From: Jeotgalibaca sp. MA1X17-3
GTDB taxonomy: Bacteria > Bacillota > Bacilli > Lactobacillales > Aerococcaceae
Assembly: GCF_021513155.1 (NCBI RefSeq)
Contig: NZ_CP090983.1
Location: 558,001 to 622,000 of the forward strand
Direction of reading: 5' to 3'
DNA length: 64,000 nucleotides
Below the pieces are notes generated by a model that did not search any database, was not told the DNA's origin, and saw nothing but the letters and a program-made list of their open reading frames with translations. Made by a program: the position numbers and the translations under genes. Positions 26,277-34,114 of this stretch are shown piece by piece; positions within the stretch are counted from its first letter, which is position 1, and every line of letters begins with the position of its first letter.

Positions 26277-27251
26277 ATGAAAGCCACCATGAAAGATGTT
26301 GCAAAACTAGCAAAGGTTGGAGTGGGAAGTGTATCTCGCTATATTAATGATATTCCTGTTAAAGAAACCACACGAAAAAAAATTGAAGAAGCGATAAAGG
26401 AACTAGATTATACACCTGATATTTATGCCCGAGGTCTAAAAACAAATAAGACCAATACAATTGCATTGATTTTACCAACAATATGGCATCCGTTTTTCTC
26501 AGAATTTGCCTACCATGTAGAAGCTGAGTTAGAAAAAAGAAATTATAAGTTATATCTTTGTAATTCGGATGGAAAGCCAGAAAAAGAAAACGAATATATT
26601 CAAATGGTAAAACAAAATAAAGTTGATGGGATCATAGGGATAACCTACTCTGATATTGAACAGTATATATTTAGTAGTCTTCCCTTTGTGAGTATTGATC
26701 GTTATTTCGTAGAAGATGTCATCTACGTCACATCAGATAATGCAGAAGGTGGTAGGATGGCTGTAAGAGAGTTAGAGAAAAGAGGAGCCAAACATTTAGC
26801 TTATATTGGAGGGTATCAAGAAATACCGAACGAAACAAAAAACCGTAGAAAGTATTTTGAGATAGAAGCTAATTCTAGAGAAATTCCCTATAAAGTTTTG
26901 GACCTTTTGGAACCGATTACGGATATGCAAGGTCAAGTAGAGAGATTTCTAGAAAACGAACCTACTATAGATGGAATTTTTACAATAACGGATATGGCCG
27001 CATTAGATATCGTTCATGCTTTGGAGAAACTAGGAAGAAAAGTTCCAGAGGATGTTCAAGTAATTGGTTTTGATGGTTTGAAAATGACTCGTGAAACAAA
27101 CTTTATTGTTTCTACGATTGCTCAACCAGTAGCTGACATGGCAACAACTGCAGTAAATTTAATTCTTCAAGTAATAGATGGAAAAGAAGTTCAACGACGA
27201 ACGGTTTTACCGGTGTCATTTCAAGAGGGCCACACAACTAAAAAATTATAA
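26277..27251 (+). CDS. LacI family transcriptional regulator
   Basis: A 324-residue repressor: an N-terminal helix-turn-helix (MKDVAKLAKVGVGSVSRYIN) with hinge helix, then a periplasmic-binding-protein-like effector domain (TNTIALILPTIWHPFFSEFAYHVEAELEKR to DVQVIGFDGLKMTRE). It has its own transcript after the fructan terminator, and GAAGGTGA lies before ATG 26277; ATG 26289 is a possible alternative. By position it should repress the upstream operon through the GAAACGTTTC-type sites near 20190 and 20245, probably released by a fructose-derived sugar. That link is inferred. No similar site was seen in front of its own gene. Confidence 0.92.
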   Translation: MKATMKDVAKLAKVGVGSVSRYINDIPVKETTRKKIEEAIKELDYTPDIYARGLKTNKTNTIALILPTIWHPFFSEFAYHVEAELEKRNYKLYLCNSDGKPEKENEYIQMVKQNKVDGIIGITYSDIEQYIFSSLPFVSIDRYFVEDVIYVTSDNAEGGRMAVRELEKRGAKHLAYIGGYQEIPNETKNRRKYFEIEANSREIPYKVLDLLEPITDMQGQVERFLENEPTIDGIFTITDMAALDIVHALEKLGRKVPEDVQVIGFDGLKMTRETNFIVSTIAQPVADMATTAVNLILQVIDGKEVQRRTVLPVSFQEGHTTKKL

Positions 27252-27287
27252 AAAAAGCACATCCTCGTCTGGAGAGATGTGCTTTTT
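27252..27287 (+). terminator. Terminator after the LacI gene
   Basis: AAAAGCACATC and GATGTGCTTTTT form an 11-bp stem with a T tail. Confidence 0.88.
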
Positions 27288-27307
27288 GGTATAGAAGAAA
27301 GTGAGTC

Positions 27308-27337
27308 TTGACAAAATAGAACGTATGTTCGTATAAT
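27308..27337 (+). promoter_or_regulatory. LexA-controlled promoter: LexA box between -35 and -10
   Basis: TTGACA (27308-27313) and TATAAT (27332-27337) are separated by 18 bases. The spacer holds AGAACGTATGTTCG (27318-27331), which has the GAAC-N4-GTTC arms of the Gram-positive LexA (DinR) box and matches its CGAACRNRYGTTYC consensus at 12 of 14 positions. LexA bound there would block polymerase directly. Confidence 0.82.
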
Positions 27338-27394
27338 AGAGATGGAAGAAGAAAAATCAAGGTCATTAATAAGAAGAGAAAGTAAGGTGAAAAA

Positions 27395-27712
27395 ATGCAG
27401 CTTATCCAGAAGGGGAATTGGAAAAGGCCTATTTCTATATCAGAATTATTAGAAAGAAAAGGCTGTGATGAATTCACACTTTTAGAAGAGAAGTTGGTGT
27501 TTGGTTCGTCTACTTATGAAATTTGGTGGTATTCTTATAGAGGAAGAAATCACATTTTAGCCAAACAAAGTTCTTATCCCTACATTCTCTATTTTTTCTT
27601 TTTAGAACCAGGTGATCTTTTTCGAGTACGGGACTTCAAAACCTACATGGAGACAGGGAAATTAATAGAGCCAACGGTAGAGATGTATATTCATCCGCAT
27701 CTATATACATAA
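27395..27712 (+). CDS. Uncharacterised protein under an SOS-type promoter
   Basis: A 105-residue basic, aromatic-rich protein (WKRPISISELLERKGCDEFTL near the start, then YEIWWYSYRGRNHIL and YFFFLEPGDLFRVRD) that I do not recognise. No signal peptide or clear membrane helix; predicted alpha plus beta. AAGGTG lies 6 bases before the ATG. It begins about 58 bases after a strong promoter carrying a LexA box, and the NUDIX gene follows 27 bases after its stop, so both should be DNA-damage inducible. Function unknown; a role in the damage response is an inference from regulation only. Confidence 0.72.
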   Translation: MQLIQKGNWKRPISISELLERKGCDEFTLLEEKLVFGSSTYEIWWYSYRGRNHILAKQSSYPYILYFFFLEPGDLFRVRDFKTYMETGKLIEPTVEMYIHPHLYT

Positions 27713-27739
27713 GACTATAAGATAGAAGGAGGAAGTTAT

Positions 27740-28306
27740 TTGTATTATCAAGATCAAATCAAAATGTATGAACCATTTAATAGAAAAGAAAAACAAGATA
27801 AAGAAAAGATCCTGAATCTATTGGATACAAGCAGCGATTTGTTGACAAGAAAAAATGAGCAGGCACATTTCACTGCATCTGCCTGGGTAGTAAATGAAAC
27901 GTTCACAAAAACAGTGATGGCGTACCATAATATTTATCAATCATGGGCTTGGTTAGGAGGACATGCGGATGGAGAAATTGACTTGCTACAAGTAGCTTTA
28001 CGAGAAGTAACCGAAGAAACAGGACTTCAGAATATCCAAGCAGTCACAGAAGATATTTTTTCTTTAGAAATTTTAGATGTCCCAGCTCATATAAAAAATA
28101 AAAAAGAAATTTCTTCTCATTTGCATCTAAATGTTACCTACTTAATTGTTGCAGACGAGAAAGAAACGTTACGAATAAAACCAGATGAAAATAGTGCAAT
28201 TGCATGGATGGATTTAGAAGAGGCTGTAGAAAGAAGTCAAGAACCTTTTATGAAAACCATTTATGAAAAACTAAACGAAAAAGTTTTAAAATTAAAAAAG
28301 AAGTAA
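27740..28306 (+). CDS. NUDIX hydrolase
   Basis: A 188-residue NUDIX enzyme starting with TTG, 7 bases after AGGAGG. The NUDIX box reads GGHADGEIDLLQVALREV then TEETGL, with one extra residue in the first spacer, as in the GGHADG subfamily. These enzymes cleave nucleoside diphosphates linked to another group; the substrate is not predictable. It follows the unknown small gene closely and shares its LexA-box promoter, which would fit nucleotide-pool cleaning during DNA damage. The operon ends at a terminator shared with the converging PatB-like gene. Confidence 0.85.
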   Translation: MYYQDQIKMYEPFNRKEKQDKEKILNLLDTSSDLLTRKNEQAHFTASAWVVNETFTKTVMAYHNIYQSWAWLGGHADGEIDLLQVALREVTEETGLQNIQAVTEDIFSLEILDVPAHIKNKKEISSHLHLNVTYLIVADEKETLRIKPDENSAIAWMDLEEAVERSQEPFMKTIYEKLNEKVLKLKKK

Positions 28307-28310
28307 TATA

Positions 28311-28345
28311 AAAACACTTTGCCAAAAAAAGCAAAGTGTTTTATA
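28311..28345. terminator. Bidirectional terminator between NUDIX and PatB-like genes
   Basis: AAAACACTTTGC and GCAAAGTGTTTT form a perfect 12-bp stem with A and T flanks on both sides. Confidence 0.88.
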
Positions 28346-28352
28346 TTTTAAA

Positions 28353-29540
28353 TTAAAATCCTTTTTTATGTAAGGCGGTACCAAGCTTTTTAAGCTGTAG
28401 GTGGAGACAATCAGTAGGAAGTGCGAGGTTAATCCGTTCATACCCTTTACCTTCTTCTCCAAAAATATATCCTCCATCTGTAAAGAATTCGGCTTCAATC
28501 TGTAGAAAGTGTTCCATCTCTTCATTACTCATACCTAAGGCTTCAAAATTTACCCACTGGAGAAAGGTACCTTCGGAAGGGTAGGTTTTAATTTGAGGGA
28601 AATGTTCCTCAAAATAGGTAGTAACTAGTTGTTGATTTTTTTGAATCAAGAGAAGAAGTTCATCTAACCAAGCCTCTGATTGAGTATAGGCTAGCTCACA
28701 AGCTTTAAAACCTAAAATGCCAATCATGTCTCCACGAACAGAAAGAATTTCTTTTGTAAATTCTTCGCGGACATTTTTATTAGGAATAATAATATTAGAA
28801 ATAACCATTCCAGCTAAATTAAAGGTTTTAGAAGGCGAAGTACAGACAATTAATTGTTTATTCAATGCTTCATTGACGGTTGCCATCACAGTGTGAGGAT
28901 GTTCGGGCATAGTAAAATCGTACCAAATTTCATCAGAAACAATAAAAATATTATGTTTTACTGCAATTTCAGCTAATCGTTCTAACTCTTCTTTTTTCCA
29001 AACTCGTCCTACAGGATTATGTGGACTACAGAAAATAAGCATTTTATTTTCTGGTTTTGCAGCGGCTTCTTCAAACGCTTCAAAATCAATGGTATAGCTA
29101 CCATTTTCATTCCGTAAAGGAACGTTTACTTCTGTTCGATTATTATCTTCGATGGCCATTCCAAATGGGTAGTAGACCGGTCGGAAAAGAATGACGCCAT
29201 CGCCTTTTTCAGTAAAGGCACGGATTGCTGCATAAAATGCTGCTACAACCCCTTGTGTGTGAACAATCCATTCTTTTTGGATGTCCCACTGATGCCGTTT
29301 TTTCTGCCAATTTACAACTGCATCTTCAAATGCAGGATAAGCTCCGGTGTATCCTAGTACTGTTTCGTCTAGAAAATCTTTTAAACCTTCGATTACTTCT
29401 GGTGGATTCTTTAATTCCATATCAGCAACGGAAAGAGGAACAACATCTTCTGCTACGTTGGGATTGCATTCATACATCTTCTCCCATTTTACAGCTCCCA
29501 TTTCTTTGCGACTCAAGCGTGTTGTAAAATCGTATTTCAT
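28353..29540 (-). CDS. PatB/MalY-type cystathionine beta-lyase (aminotransferase class I/II fold)
   Basis: A 395-residue PLP enzyme of the MalY/PatB group: WEKMYE and VVPLSVADMELKNPPEV at the start, YPFG, CSPHNPVGRVW, VSDEIWYDF and the PLP lysine in TSPSKTFNLAG. These enzymes split cystathionine or other C-S bonds to pyruvate, ammonia and a thiol; some members instead act as aminotransferases or regulators. AAGGAG precedes the ATG. It is monocistronic. Substrate assignment is from the family only. Confidence 0.88.
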   Translation of the reverse strand: MKYDFTTRLSRKEMGAVKWEKMYECNPNVAEDVVPLSVADMELKNPPEVIEGLKDFLDETVLGYTGAYPAFEDAVVNWQKKRHQWDIQKEWIVHTQGVVAAFYAAIRAFTEKGDGVILFRPVYYPFGMAIEDNNRTEVNVPLRNENGSYTIDFEAFEEAAAKPENKMLIFCSPHNPVGRVWKKEELERLAEIAVKHNIFIVSDEIWYDFTMPEHPHTVMATVNEALNKQLIVCTSPSKTFNLAGMVISNIIIPNKNVREEFTKEILSVRGDMIGILGFKACELAYTQSEAWLDELLLLIQKNQQLVTTYFEEHFPQIKTYPSEGTFLQWVNFEALGMSNEEMEHFLQIEAEFFTDGGYIFGEEGKGYERINLALPTDCLHLQLKKLGTALHKKGF

Positions 29541-29650
29541 GTGCTCACTCCTTTTTTAAATGTCTATAACTAGTGTAACATGCTAACGGTCAAAAACAAG
29601 ATAAAATGTAAACGCAATCTTTCACAAATGTCAATGATGAAATCTACAAA

Positions 29651-29684
29651 AAAATAAGGCTATTCGAAAATAGCCTTATTTAAT
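29651..29684 (-). terminator. Terminator of the DUF1858/DUF438 operon
   Basis: AAATAAGGCTATT and AATAGCCTTATTT pair over 13 bp with a short CGAA-type loop; the minus-strand side continues into a T run. The stem includes the stop of the DUF438 gene. Confidence 0.82.
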
Positions 29685-30902
29685 ATCACGGTTTTCTCCA
29701 TCTAAATTTACGATATCTCCAATGTCTTGAACGGTTTCAAAGGTTCCCATATAAGTTCCGTCATCATTCCGAAGAGCCATGTACGTTACCATCAAATAAT
29801 GTCCGCGCGCATGGAACCAAAGTGTTTCCGAATCCTTTAAACCTGCTTTGAAATCTTGAATTAACTTTCGGACAATCGGTTGACTTTTGGGTGGGTGACA
29901 ATTGTATACTTCACGTCCAATCGCACTTTTCGTACGTGGTAGCAATTTTTCACCAGGTCCTTCATTATAATATTTTACAATATCATTCGCATCAACAAAC
30001 GTAAGCTCCAGTGGCTGAGAGTTAAGCATTTTTTCTAGCTCTTTTTTCGTTAAATATCCTGTTTCAAAGTGAATATTTTCATCGTCATTTTCAGGTAATT
30101 CTTCTGTAGAAGAAAAGCTTTCCCGTTCTGGATGCCACTTTGCTTCTGGTTTAATGATACAGTACCCAATTTCTTCTGTCTCTTCAGCAATCGCAATCCA
30201 GTCGTCTTCATTGAAGAAAGGTTGAATCATTGGAAGCATGATTTCTTCTTCTTTTACAATCATTTCTTCTACTTCATAACGCATTTTTTCAAATGCCTCT
30301 TCTGCAACGTCCAACTGATCATTTTCGATTAAAGAACGGAAACCTTTAATTAATTCGCGAATTTCGTCGTCTACTCCCCACATTACTTTTGGTGGAGCCA
30401 TCATTCCATATTTTTCCATAAAGGTGAAGTAAGAGTATTCTTTACGAGCATAATGTTTATCGATTTCCCAAAGAATATCCAGTTGTAAGAGGAGTCCTTT
30501 TTTTAAGTCTGCTTCGGGTTGAGGAAGGTACGCTAATAAAATTTTTCCAATCCGATCTAAAGAACTTTCTATCGCTAGGTTTTCTTCTTTTAAAACGCGA
30601 ACTGGATGTCCTGGTTTATCTTGTTCTTCACTATTTTCATAAACAGCCTCGATAGAACCATTAAAAAGAGAAGCATGAACATTACAAAGGCGCATGATTT
30701 CTTCGGCTTCAATTCCTTCTCCCATCAAACGACGTTCCATTACGGAAATTTCAAAGGCACTTACGGTTCCAAAATGTTCTTTAAATTCTATTTTGATTTG
30801 TTCTTCCTCTTCGTTATTGTGAAGACGTAAGATTAAGTCTTTTAGTATCACTTGACGACGCTCGAATTCTTGTGAACGTTGGCTCTGTTTTTTTTCGCTC
30901 AT
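29676..30902 (-). CDS. DUF438 protein with hemerythrin-like and PAS domains
   Basis: A 408-residue cytosolic protein. Order: N-terminal DUF438 region (QEFERRQVILKDLILRLHNNE), a four-helix hemerythrin-like region (H in KPGHPVRVLKEEN, the HY pair in EIDKHYARKEYSYF, and EEEIMLPMIQPFF), and a C-terminal PAS domain (LEKMLNSQPLELTFVDANDIVKYYN to ETVQDIG). Such proteins are thought to sense oxygen or nitric oxide through a di-iron or haem-type site, but the exact reaction is unknown. It overlaps the preceding DUF1858 gene by four bases, so they are translated together. No kinase or output domain is attached. Confidence 0.88.
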   Translation of the reverse strand: MSEKKQSQRSQEFERRQVILKDLILRLHNNEEEEQIKIEFKEHFGTVSAFEISVMERRLMGEGIEAEEIMRLCNVHASLFNGSIEAVYENSEEQDKPGHPVRVLKEENLAIESSLDRIGKILLAYLPQPEADLKKGLLLQLDILWEIDKHYARKEYSYFTFMEKYGMMAPPKVMWGVDDEIRELIKGFRSLIENDQLDVAEEAFEKMRYEVEEMIVKEEEIMLPMIQPFFNEDDWIAIAEETEEIGYCIIKPEAKWHPERESFSSTEELPENDDENIHFETGYLTKKELEKMLNSQPLELTFVDANDIVKYYNEGPGEKLLPRTKSAIGREVYNCHPPKSQPIVRKLIQDFKAGLKDSETLWFHARGHYLMVTYMALRNDDGTYMGTFETVQDIGDIVNLDGENRDIK

Positions 30903-31135
30903 AACTCTGTCTCCTTCAATTGAAATCCATGTGTTTTCATGGCGCTAACGATTGTTTCGTATGAAAGACCGAATTGTTTGGCAGCACGACCAATCGTCAT
31001 CATTCTGCCTGCTGTATGTAGCATCGCATTATCACGAAGCGGTGTGAAACCTAAATCAATCAATATTTCTCGTACTTCTGGATATGTTTTGATTACATCA
31101 TATACGGTATCTTGTAAGCTAATTTCATTCATCAT
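30899..31135 (-). CDS. DUF1858 domain protein
   Basis: A 78-residue DUF1858 protein (LQDTVYDVIKTYPEVREILIDLGF, then GRMMTIGRAAKQFGL). The domain is the same as the N-terminal segment of ScdA/RIC-type di-iron proteins, which repair iron-sulfur clusters after oxidative and nitrosative stress. Here it is a separate gene translationally coupled to the hemerythrin/PAS protein, so the pair may reconstitute a split RIC-like system; this is inference. The usual Cys of this domain is not present in this copy. Confidence 0.85.
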   Translation of the reverse strand: MMNEISLQDTVYDVIKTYPEVREILIDLGFTPLRDNAMLHTAGRMMTIGRAAKQFGLSYETIVSAMKTHGFQLKETEL

Positions 31136-31376
31136 TATTCCTCATCCTATCCATTCTATGTAGTACTATTCTGTTCTCATCATAATGAAAAAAAGGGTTT
31201 ATATCAATCGTCGAGTGAGAACATACGTTAAGGATTTATGAATATCTAAATAAATTAGATTGGAATAAAAAACGATTTGACTATAAAGCTTCTGAAGATG
31301 CATAATAAAGAATGACACTTCCTATAGAAGAAAAAATAGGAACAAGGGAGAGAAGGCGCGATAAGCCGCTAAAAGA

Positions 31377-32060
31377 ATGAAAAAAATATTTAGAATTTTA
31401 TTGCTTTCTCTTGCAGTAGGAATATGTTTCCTCGCTATAGAGATGTATTTAAAAAAACCAAATGTGCATGCAGAATTGGTGAGCCAAATTTCTGAAAGCA
31501 TACAAATAGAAGAATATAATAATGTAGAAAATCTAAAACAAAACGGGAAATTAGATTTGGTTCGTACTAGTGCGGTTCCTCTATTTGTTCAGACAGATGA
31601 TGAATGGAAAGACTTACCGTACGGGACAGATGGTACTAAAGATATGGGAGAGAACGGTTGTGCTCTTGCAGTATTAGCGATGGTCGGAAATTACCATGGG
31701 TATGGTTCTACACCAAAGACCTTATTAGAGTGGGCCCAAGAGGATTATTATGTAGATGGGGCAGGTACAAGTTGGGATATTTTTGCAGATTATGCGGCTC
31801 TTCATGATTTTAATTTTTTGAATCTTGGGAACAATATGCAAGGGGCAATTGAACAATTAGAGCAAGGACATCTAGTAGTGGTGTCTGTGAAGAAGAGTCA
31901 ATTTACTGAAGTAGGACATATTATGTTACTAACGGGATATGAGAATGGTCAATTTAGTTTGAATGACCCTAATGATGATGATACAAAACTGCATAACTAC
32001 AAGTGGATGGAAGCTTCTACAATAGAAGAAGCTAGTGTAAATTATTGGTCGTACTACTGA
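31377..32060 (+). CDS. Secreted C39-like papain-fold peptidase
   Basis: A 227-residue protein with an uncleaved-anchor or signal sequence (ILLLSLAVGICFLAIEMYL) at the N-terminus and a C39-like peptidase domain: the Gln/Cys region MGENGCALAVLAMVGNYHGYG with catalytic Cys, GHIMLLTGYENGQF with catalytic His, and SLNDPN with Asp. Members of this group occur as secreted or surface cysteine peptidases with unknown targets. The ribosome-binding site is weak: GGGAGAGAAGG is about 20 bases before the ATG, with a small GGC/GCC hairpin between them. The asparaginase gene follows after 26 bases. Confidence 0.78.
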   Translation: MKKIFRILLLSLAVGICFLAIEMYLKKPNVHAELVSQISESIQIEEYNNVENLKQNGKLDLVRTSAVPLFVQTDDEWKDLPYGTDGTKDMGENGCALAVLAMVGNYHGYGSTPKTLLEWAQEDYYVDGAGTSWDIFADYAALHDFNFLNLGNNMQGAIEQLEQGHLVVVSVKKSQFTEVGHIMLLTGYENGQFSLNDPNDDDTKLHNYKWMEASTIEEASVNYWSYY

Positions 32061-32086
32061 AATTATCAAGTACAAAGGAGGCAAAT

Positions 32087-33091
32087 ATGGAAAAAAAGAA
32101 AATTTTATTACTTGGAACAGGAGGCACGATTGCTTCCCAAGTTACAGAAGAAGGATTGGATCCCAACCTGACAACAGAAGAATTATTGCGATATGTTCCA
32201 GGAATTGCCGAGTTCTCTGAAGTAAAATCCATTCAAGTTGCCAATATCGATAGTACAAATATTTCACCTGCCATTTGGATGACTCTCGCGAAAGTGATTA
32301 AAGAAAATTATGACCAATATGATGGTTTTGTAATCACTCATGGAACGGACACGATGGCCTATACAGCAGCAGCTTTATCCTACCTCATTCAATCTTCACC
32401 AAAACCAATTATTATAACTGGTTCACAAAAACCAATCAATATGGATATTACAGATTCAAAAACCAATCTATATGACAGTTTTCTATATGCATCCTCAGAG
32501 AAGGCTGCTGGGGTACAGATTATATTTAATGGAAAAGTAATTTTAGGTACACGATCACGTAAAACACACACAAAAAGGTATGAAGCTTTTGCTAGTATCA
32601 ACTATCCGTTCTTAGCAACTATTCAAGATGGCCGAATACTTTCCTATATTCCTGGGGAAAAGAATCAAGAGCCGGTTTTTTATGAAAAATTGAATGCTAG
32701 TGTAGGGTTATTTAAGCTCATACCTGGTGCGAATTCAGAAGTGTTATCGTTTCTTTTTGAAAAAAATACTGCAGTTATTATTGAAAGTTATGGAGTGGGA
32801 GGAATCCCATCCCTTCCTGAGTTGGGCTTTTATAAAGTGATTGAAGAGTGGACAAAAAAAGGGAAAACGGTAGTAATGACTACGCAAGTTCCCAACGAAG
32901 GCAGTGACATGGAAGTGTACCGAGTAGGTCAGGCATTAAAAAATAGAGTAAAGGTATTAGAAGCTTTTGACATGATTACTGAAGCAGTCGTTTGTAAATT
33001 GATGTGGATTCTCGGTCAAACAAAAAATCCTGAAGAAATAACGAAGCTTTTTTATACTCCCATCAGCAATGATATTTTGTATAGGAAATAA
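32087..33091 (+). CDS. ansA: L-asparaginase, type I
   Basis: A 334-residue cytosolic asparaginase with the two catalytic threonine motifs, LLGTGGTIAS at the N-terminus and VITHGTDTMAYTAAAL, plus ITGSQKP. It hydrolyses asparagine to aspartate and ammonia. The absence of a signal peptide and the length fit the type I (AnsA) form. The start is ATG 32087, 6 bases after AAAGGAGG; the longer frame from 32045 overlaps the peptidase gene. It is probably transcribed with the peptidase. Confidence 0.92.
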   Translation: MEKKKILLLGTGGTIASQVTEEGLDPNLTTEELLRYVPGIAEFSEVKSIQVANIDSTNISPAIWMTLAKVIKENYDQYDGFVITHGTDTMAYTAAALSYLIQSSPKPIIITGSQKPINMDITDSKTNLYDSFLYASSEKAAGVQIIFNGKVILGTRSRKTHTKRYEAFASINYPFLATIQDGRILSYIPGEKNQEPVFYEKLNASVGLFKLIPGANSEVLSFLFEKNTAVIIESYGVGGIPSLPELGFYKVIEEWTKKGKTVVMTTQVPNEGSDMEVYRVGQALKNRVKVLEAFDMITEAVVCKLMWILGQTKNPEEITKLFYTPISNDILYRK

Positions 33092-33128
33092 TAAATAGGA
33101 ACAACGAGTATCATCCTGAAGTAGGAAA

Positions 33129-33166
33129 GAGGCTGGGACAAAAAAATGTCCCAGCCTCTTCTTTTA
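33129..33166. terminator. GAGGCTGGGACA-type bidirectional terminator
   Basis: GAGGCTGGGACA (33129-33140) and TGTCCCAGCCTC (33147-33158) form a perfect 12-bp stem with a six-A loop and T-rich tail. The same core sequence is a frequently used terminator in many Firmicute genomes. It separates converging asparaginase and phosphoribosyltransferase genes. Confidence 0.92.
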
Positions 33167-33808
33167 AATAGTATGTTGTTTTACTGTAGCCATTAAGTCC
33201 GTTACTTCTGAATCGCTCACTTGTGAAAAATCGGAGTAATAAGAACCAACGGAACCCTGATATTCACGCGTACGCTCAATTGCAACTACTTCGTCAACAG
33301 ACTCCTCTAGCTCTTGAGCCATAGACTCTGGTATTACTGGTATAGCTACAATAATTTTAGCAGGATGATGTTTTTGAACGTCATCGATCGCAGCCTTCAT
33401 CGTATAGCCAGTTGCAATGCCGTCATCAATGATAATGGCGGTTTTACCTTCTCCAGCAACAAGAGAATCTAGTTTCCCACTGTATTTCAAGCGACGTCTC
33501 TTGATTTCGTTCCGAAGACTGGCTTCCGTATTTTCTAACCAATCATCTTCTACATGTTTAATCTCACTAGCATCGTAAAAAGCCCTTCCATTTTCTGACA
33601 GGGCACCAATCGCGTATTCAGGGTTAAGAGGATGGCCAATTTTCCTAGTAATAATTAAACCTAATGGTGCATCTAATTTCTTAGCAACTTCTACTCCTAA
33701 AGGTACACCGCCTCGTGGTAATGTATAAATAATGACATCTTCATCTTTAAAAGGAAGTAATTTTTCTGCTAATAGTGAACCAGCTTCCTTGCGGTTTGTA
33801 AAGAGCAT
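33164..33808 (-). CDS. Phosphoribosyltransferase family protein
   Basis: A 214-residue type I phosphoribosyltransferase-fold protein: IYTLPRGGVPLGVEVAKKLDAPLGLIITRKIGHP at the N-terminus and the PRPP-binding loop TAIIIDDGIATGYTMKAA. It belongs to the group annotated as putative phosphoribosyltransferases with the RKIGHP motif, whose substrate is not established. The start is the ATG at 33808, about 6 bases after GGAAAGGATG on the minus strand; longer in-frame starts up to 33892 have no ribosome-binding site. It stands alone between a terminator and a divergent upstream region. Confidence 0.82.
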   Translation of the reverse strand: MLFTNRKEAGSLLAEKLLPFKDEDVIIYTLPRGGVPLGVEVAKKLDAPLGLIITRKIGHPLNPEYAIGALSENGRAFYDASEIKHVEDDWLENTEASLRNEIKRRRLKYSGKLDSLVAGEGKTAIIIDDGIATGYTMKAAIDDVQKHHPAKIIVAIPVIPESMAQELEESVDEVVAIERTREYQGSVGSYYSDFSQVSDSEVTDLMATVKQHTI

Positions 33809-34114
33809 GTTTATCATCCTTTCCTTTAAAAAAAGTATTTTGTATACTTTTATGATAACATTTTTATAGTAAAATATCGAATGGATGTGCAAGATGTTCC
33901 AAAAAACAAGTTTCTACTAAAGGAAGCTAGAAACTTATCAAAAAACAGATAAATAGAACAGTTTACAGGTACTGATTTATATTAAAGAATTATAATAAAA
34001 GCACATGATTACTGCACTTCTTCTAAACTATGATAAAATAGATAAAGATGAAAGAAAACAGAGAACTATAAAAGTTAAACAGGAAAAAGAATAAGAAAGG
34101 AGGAAAAATACGAA

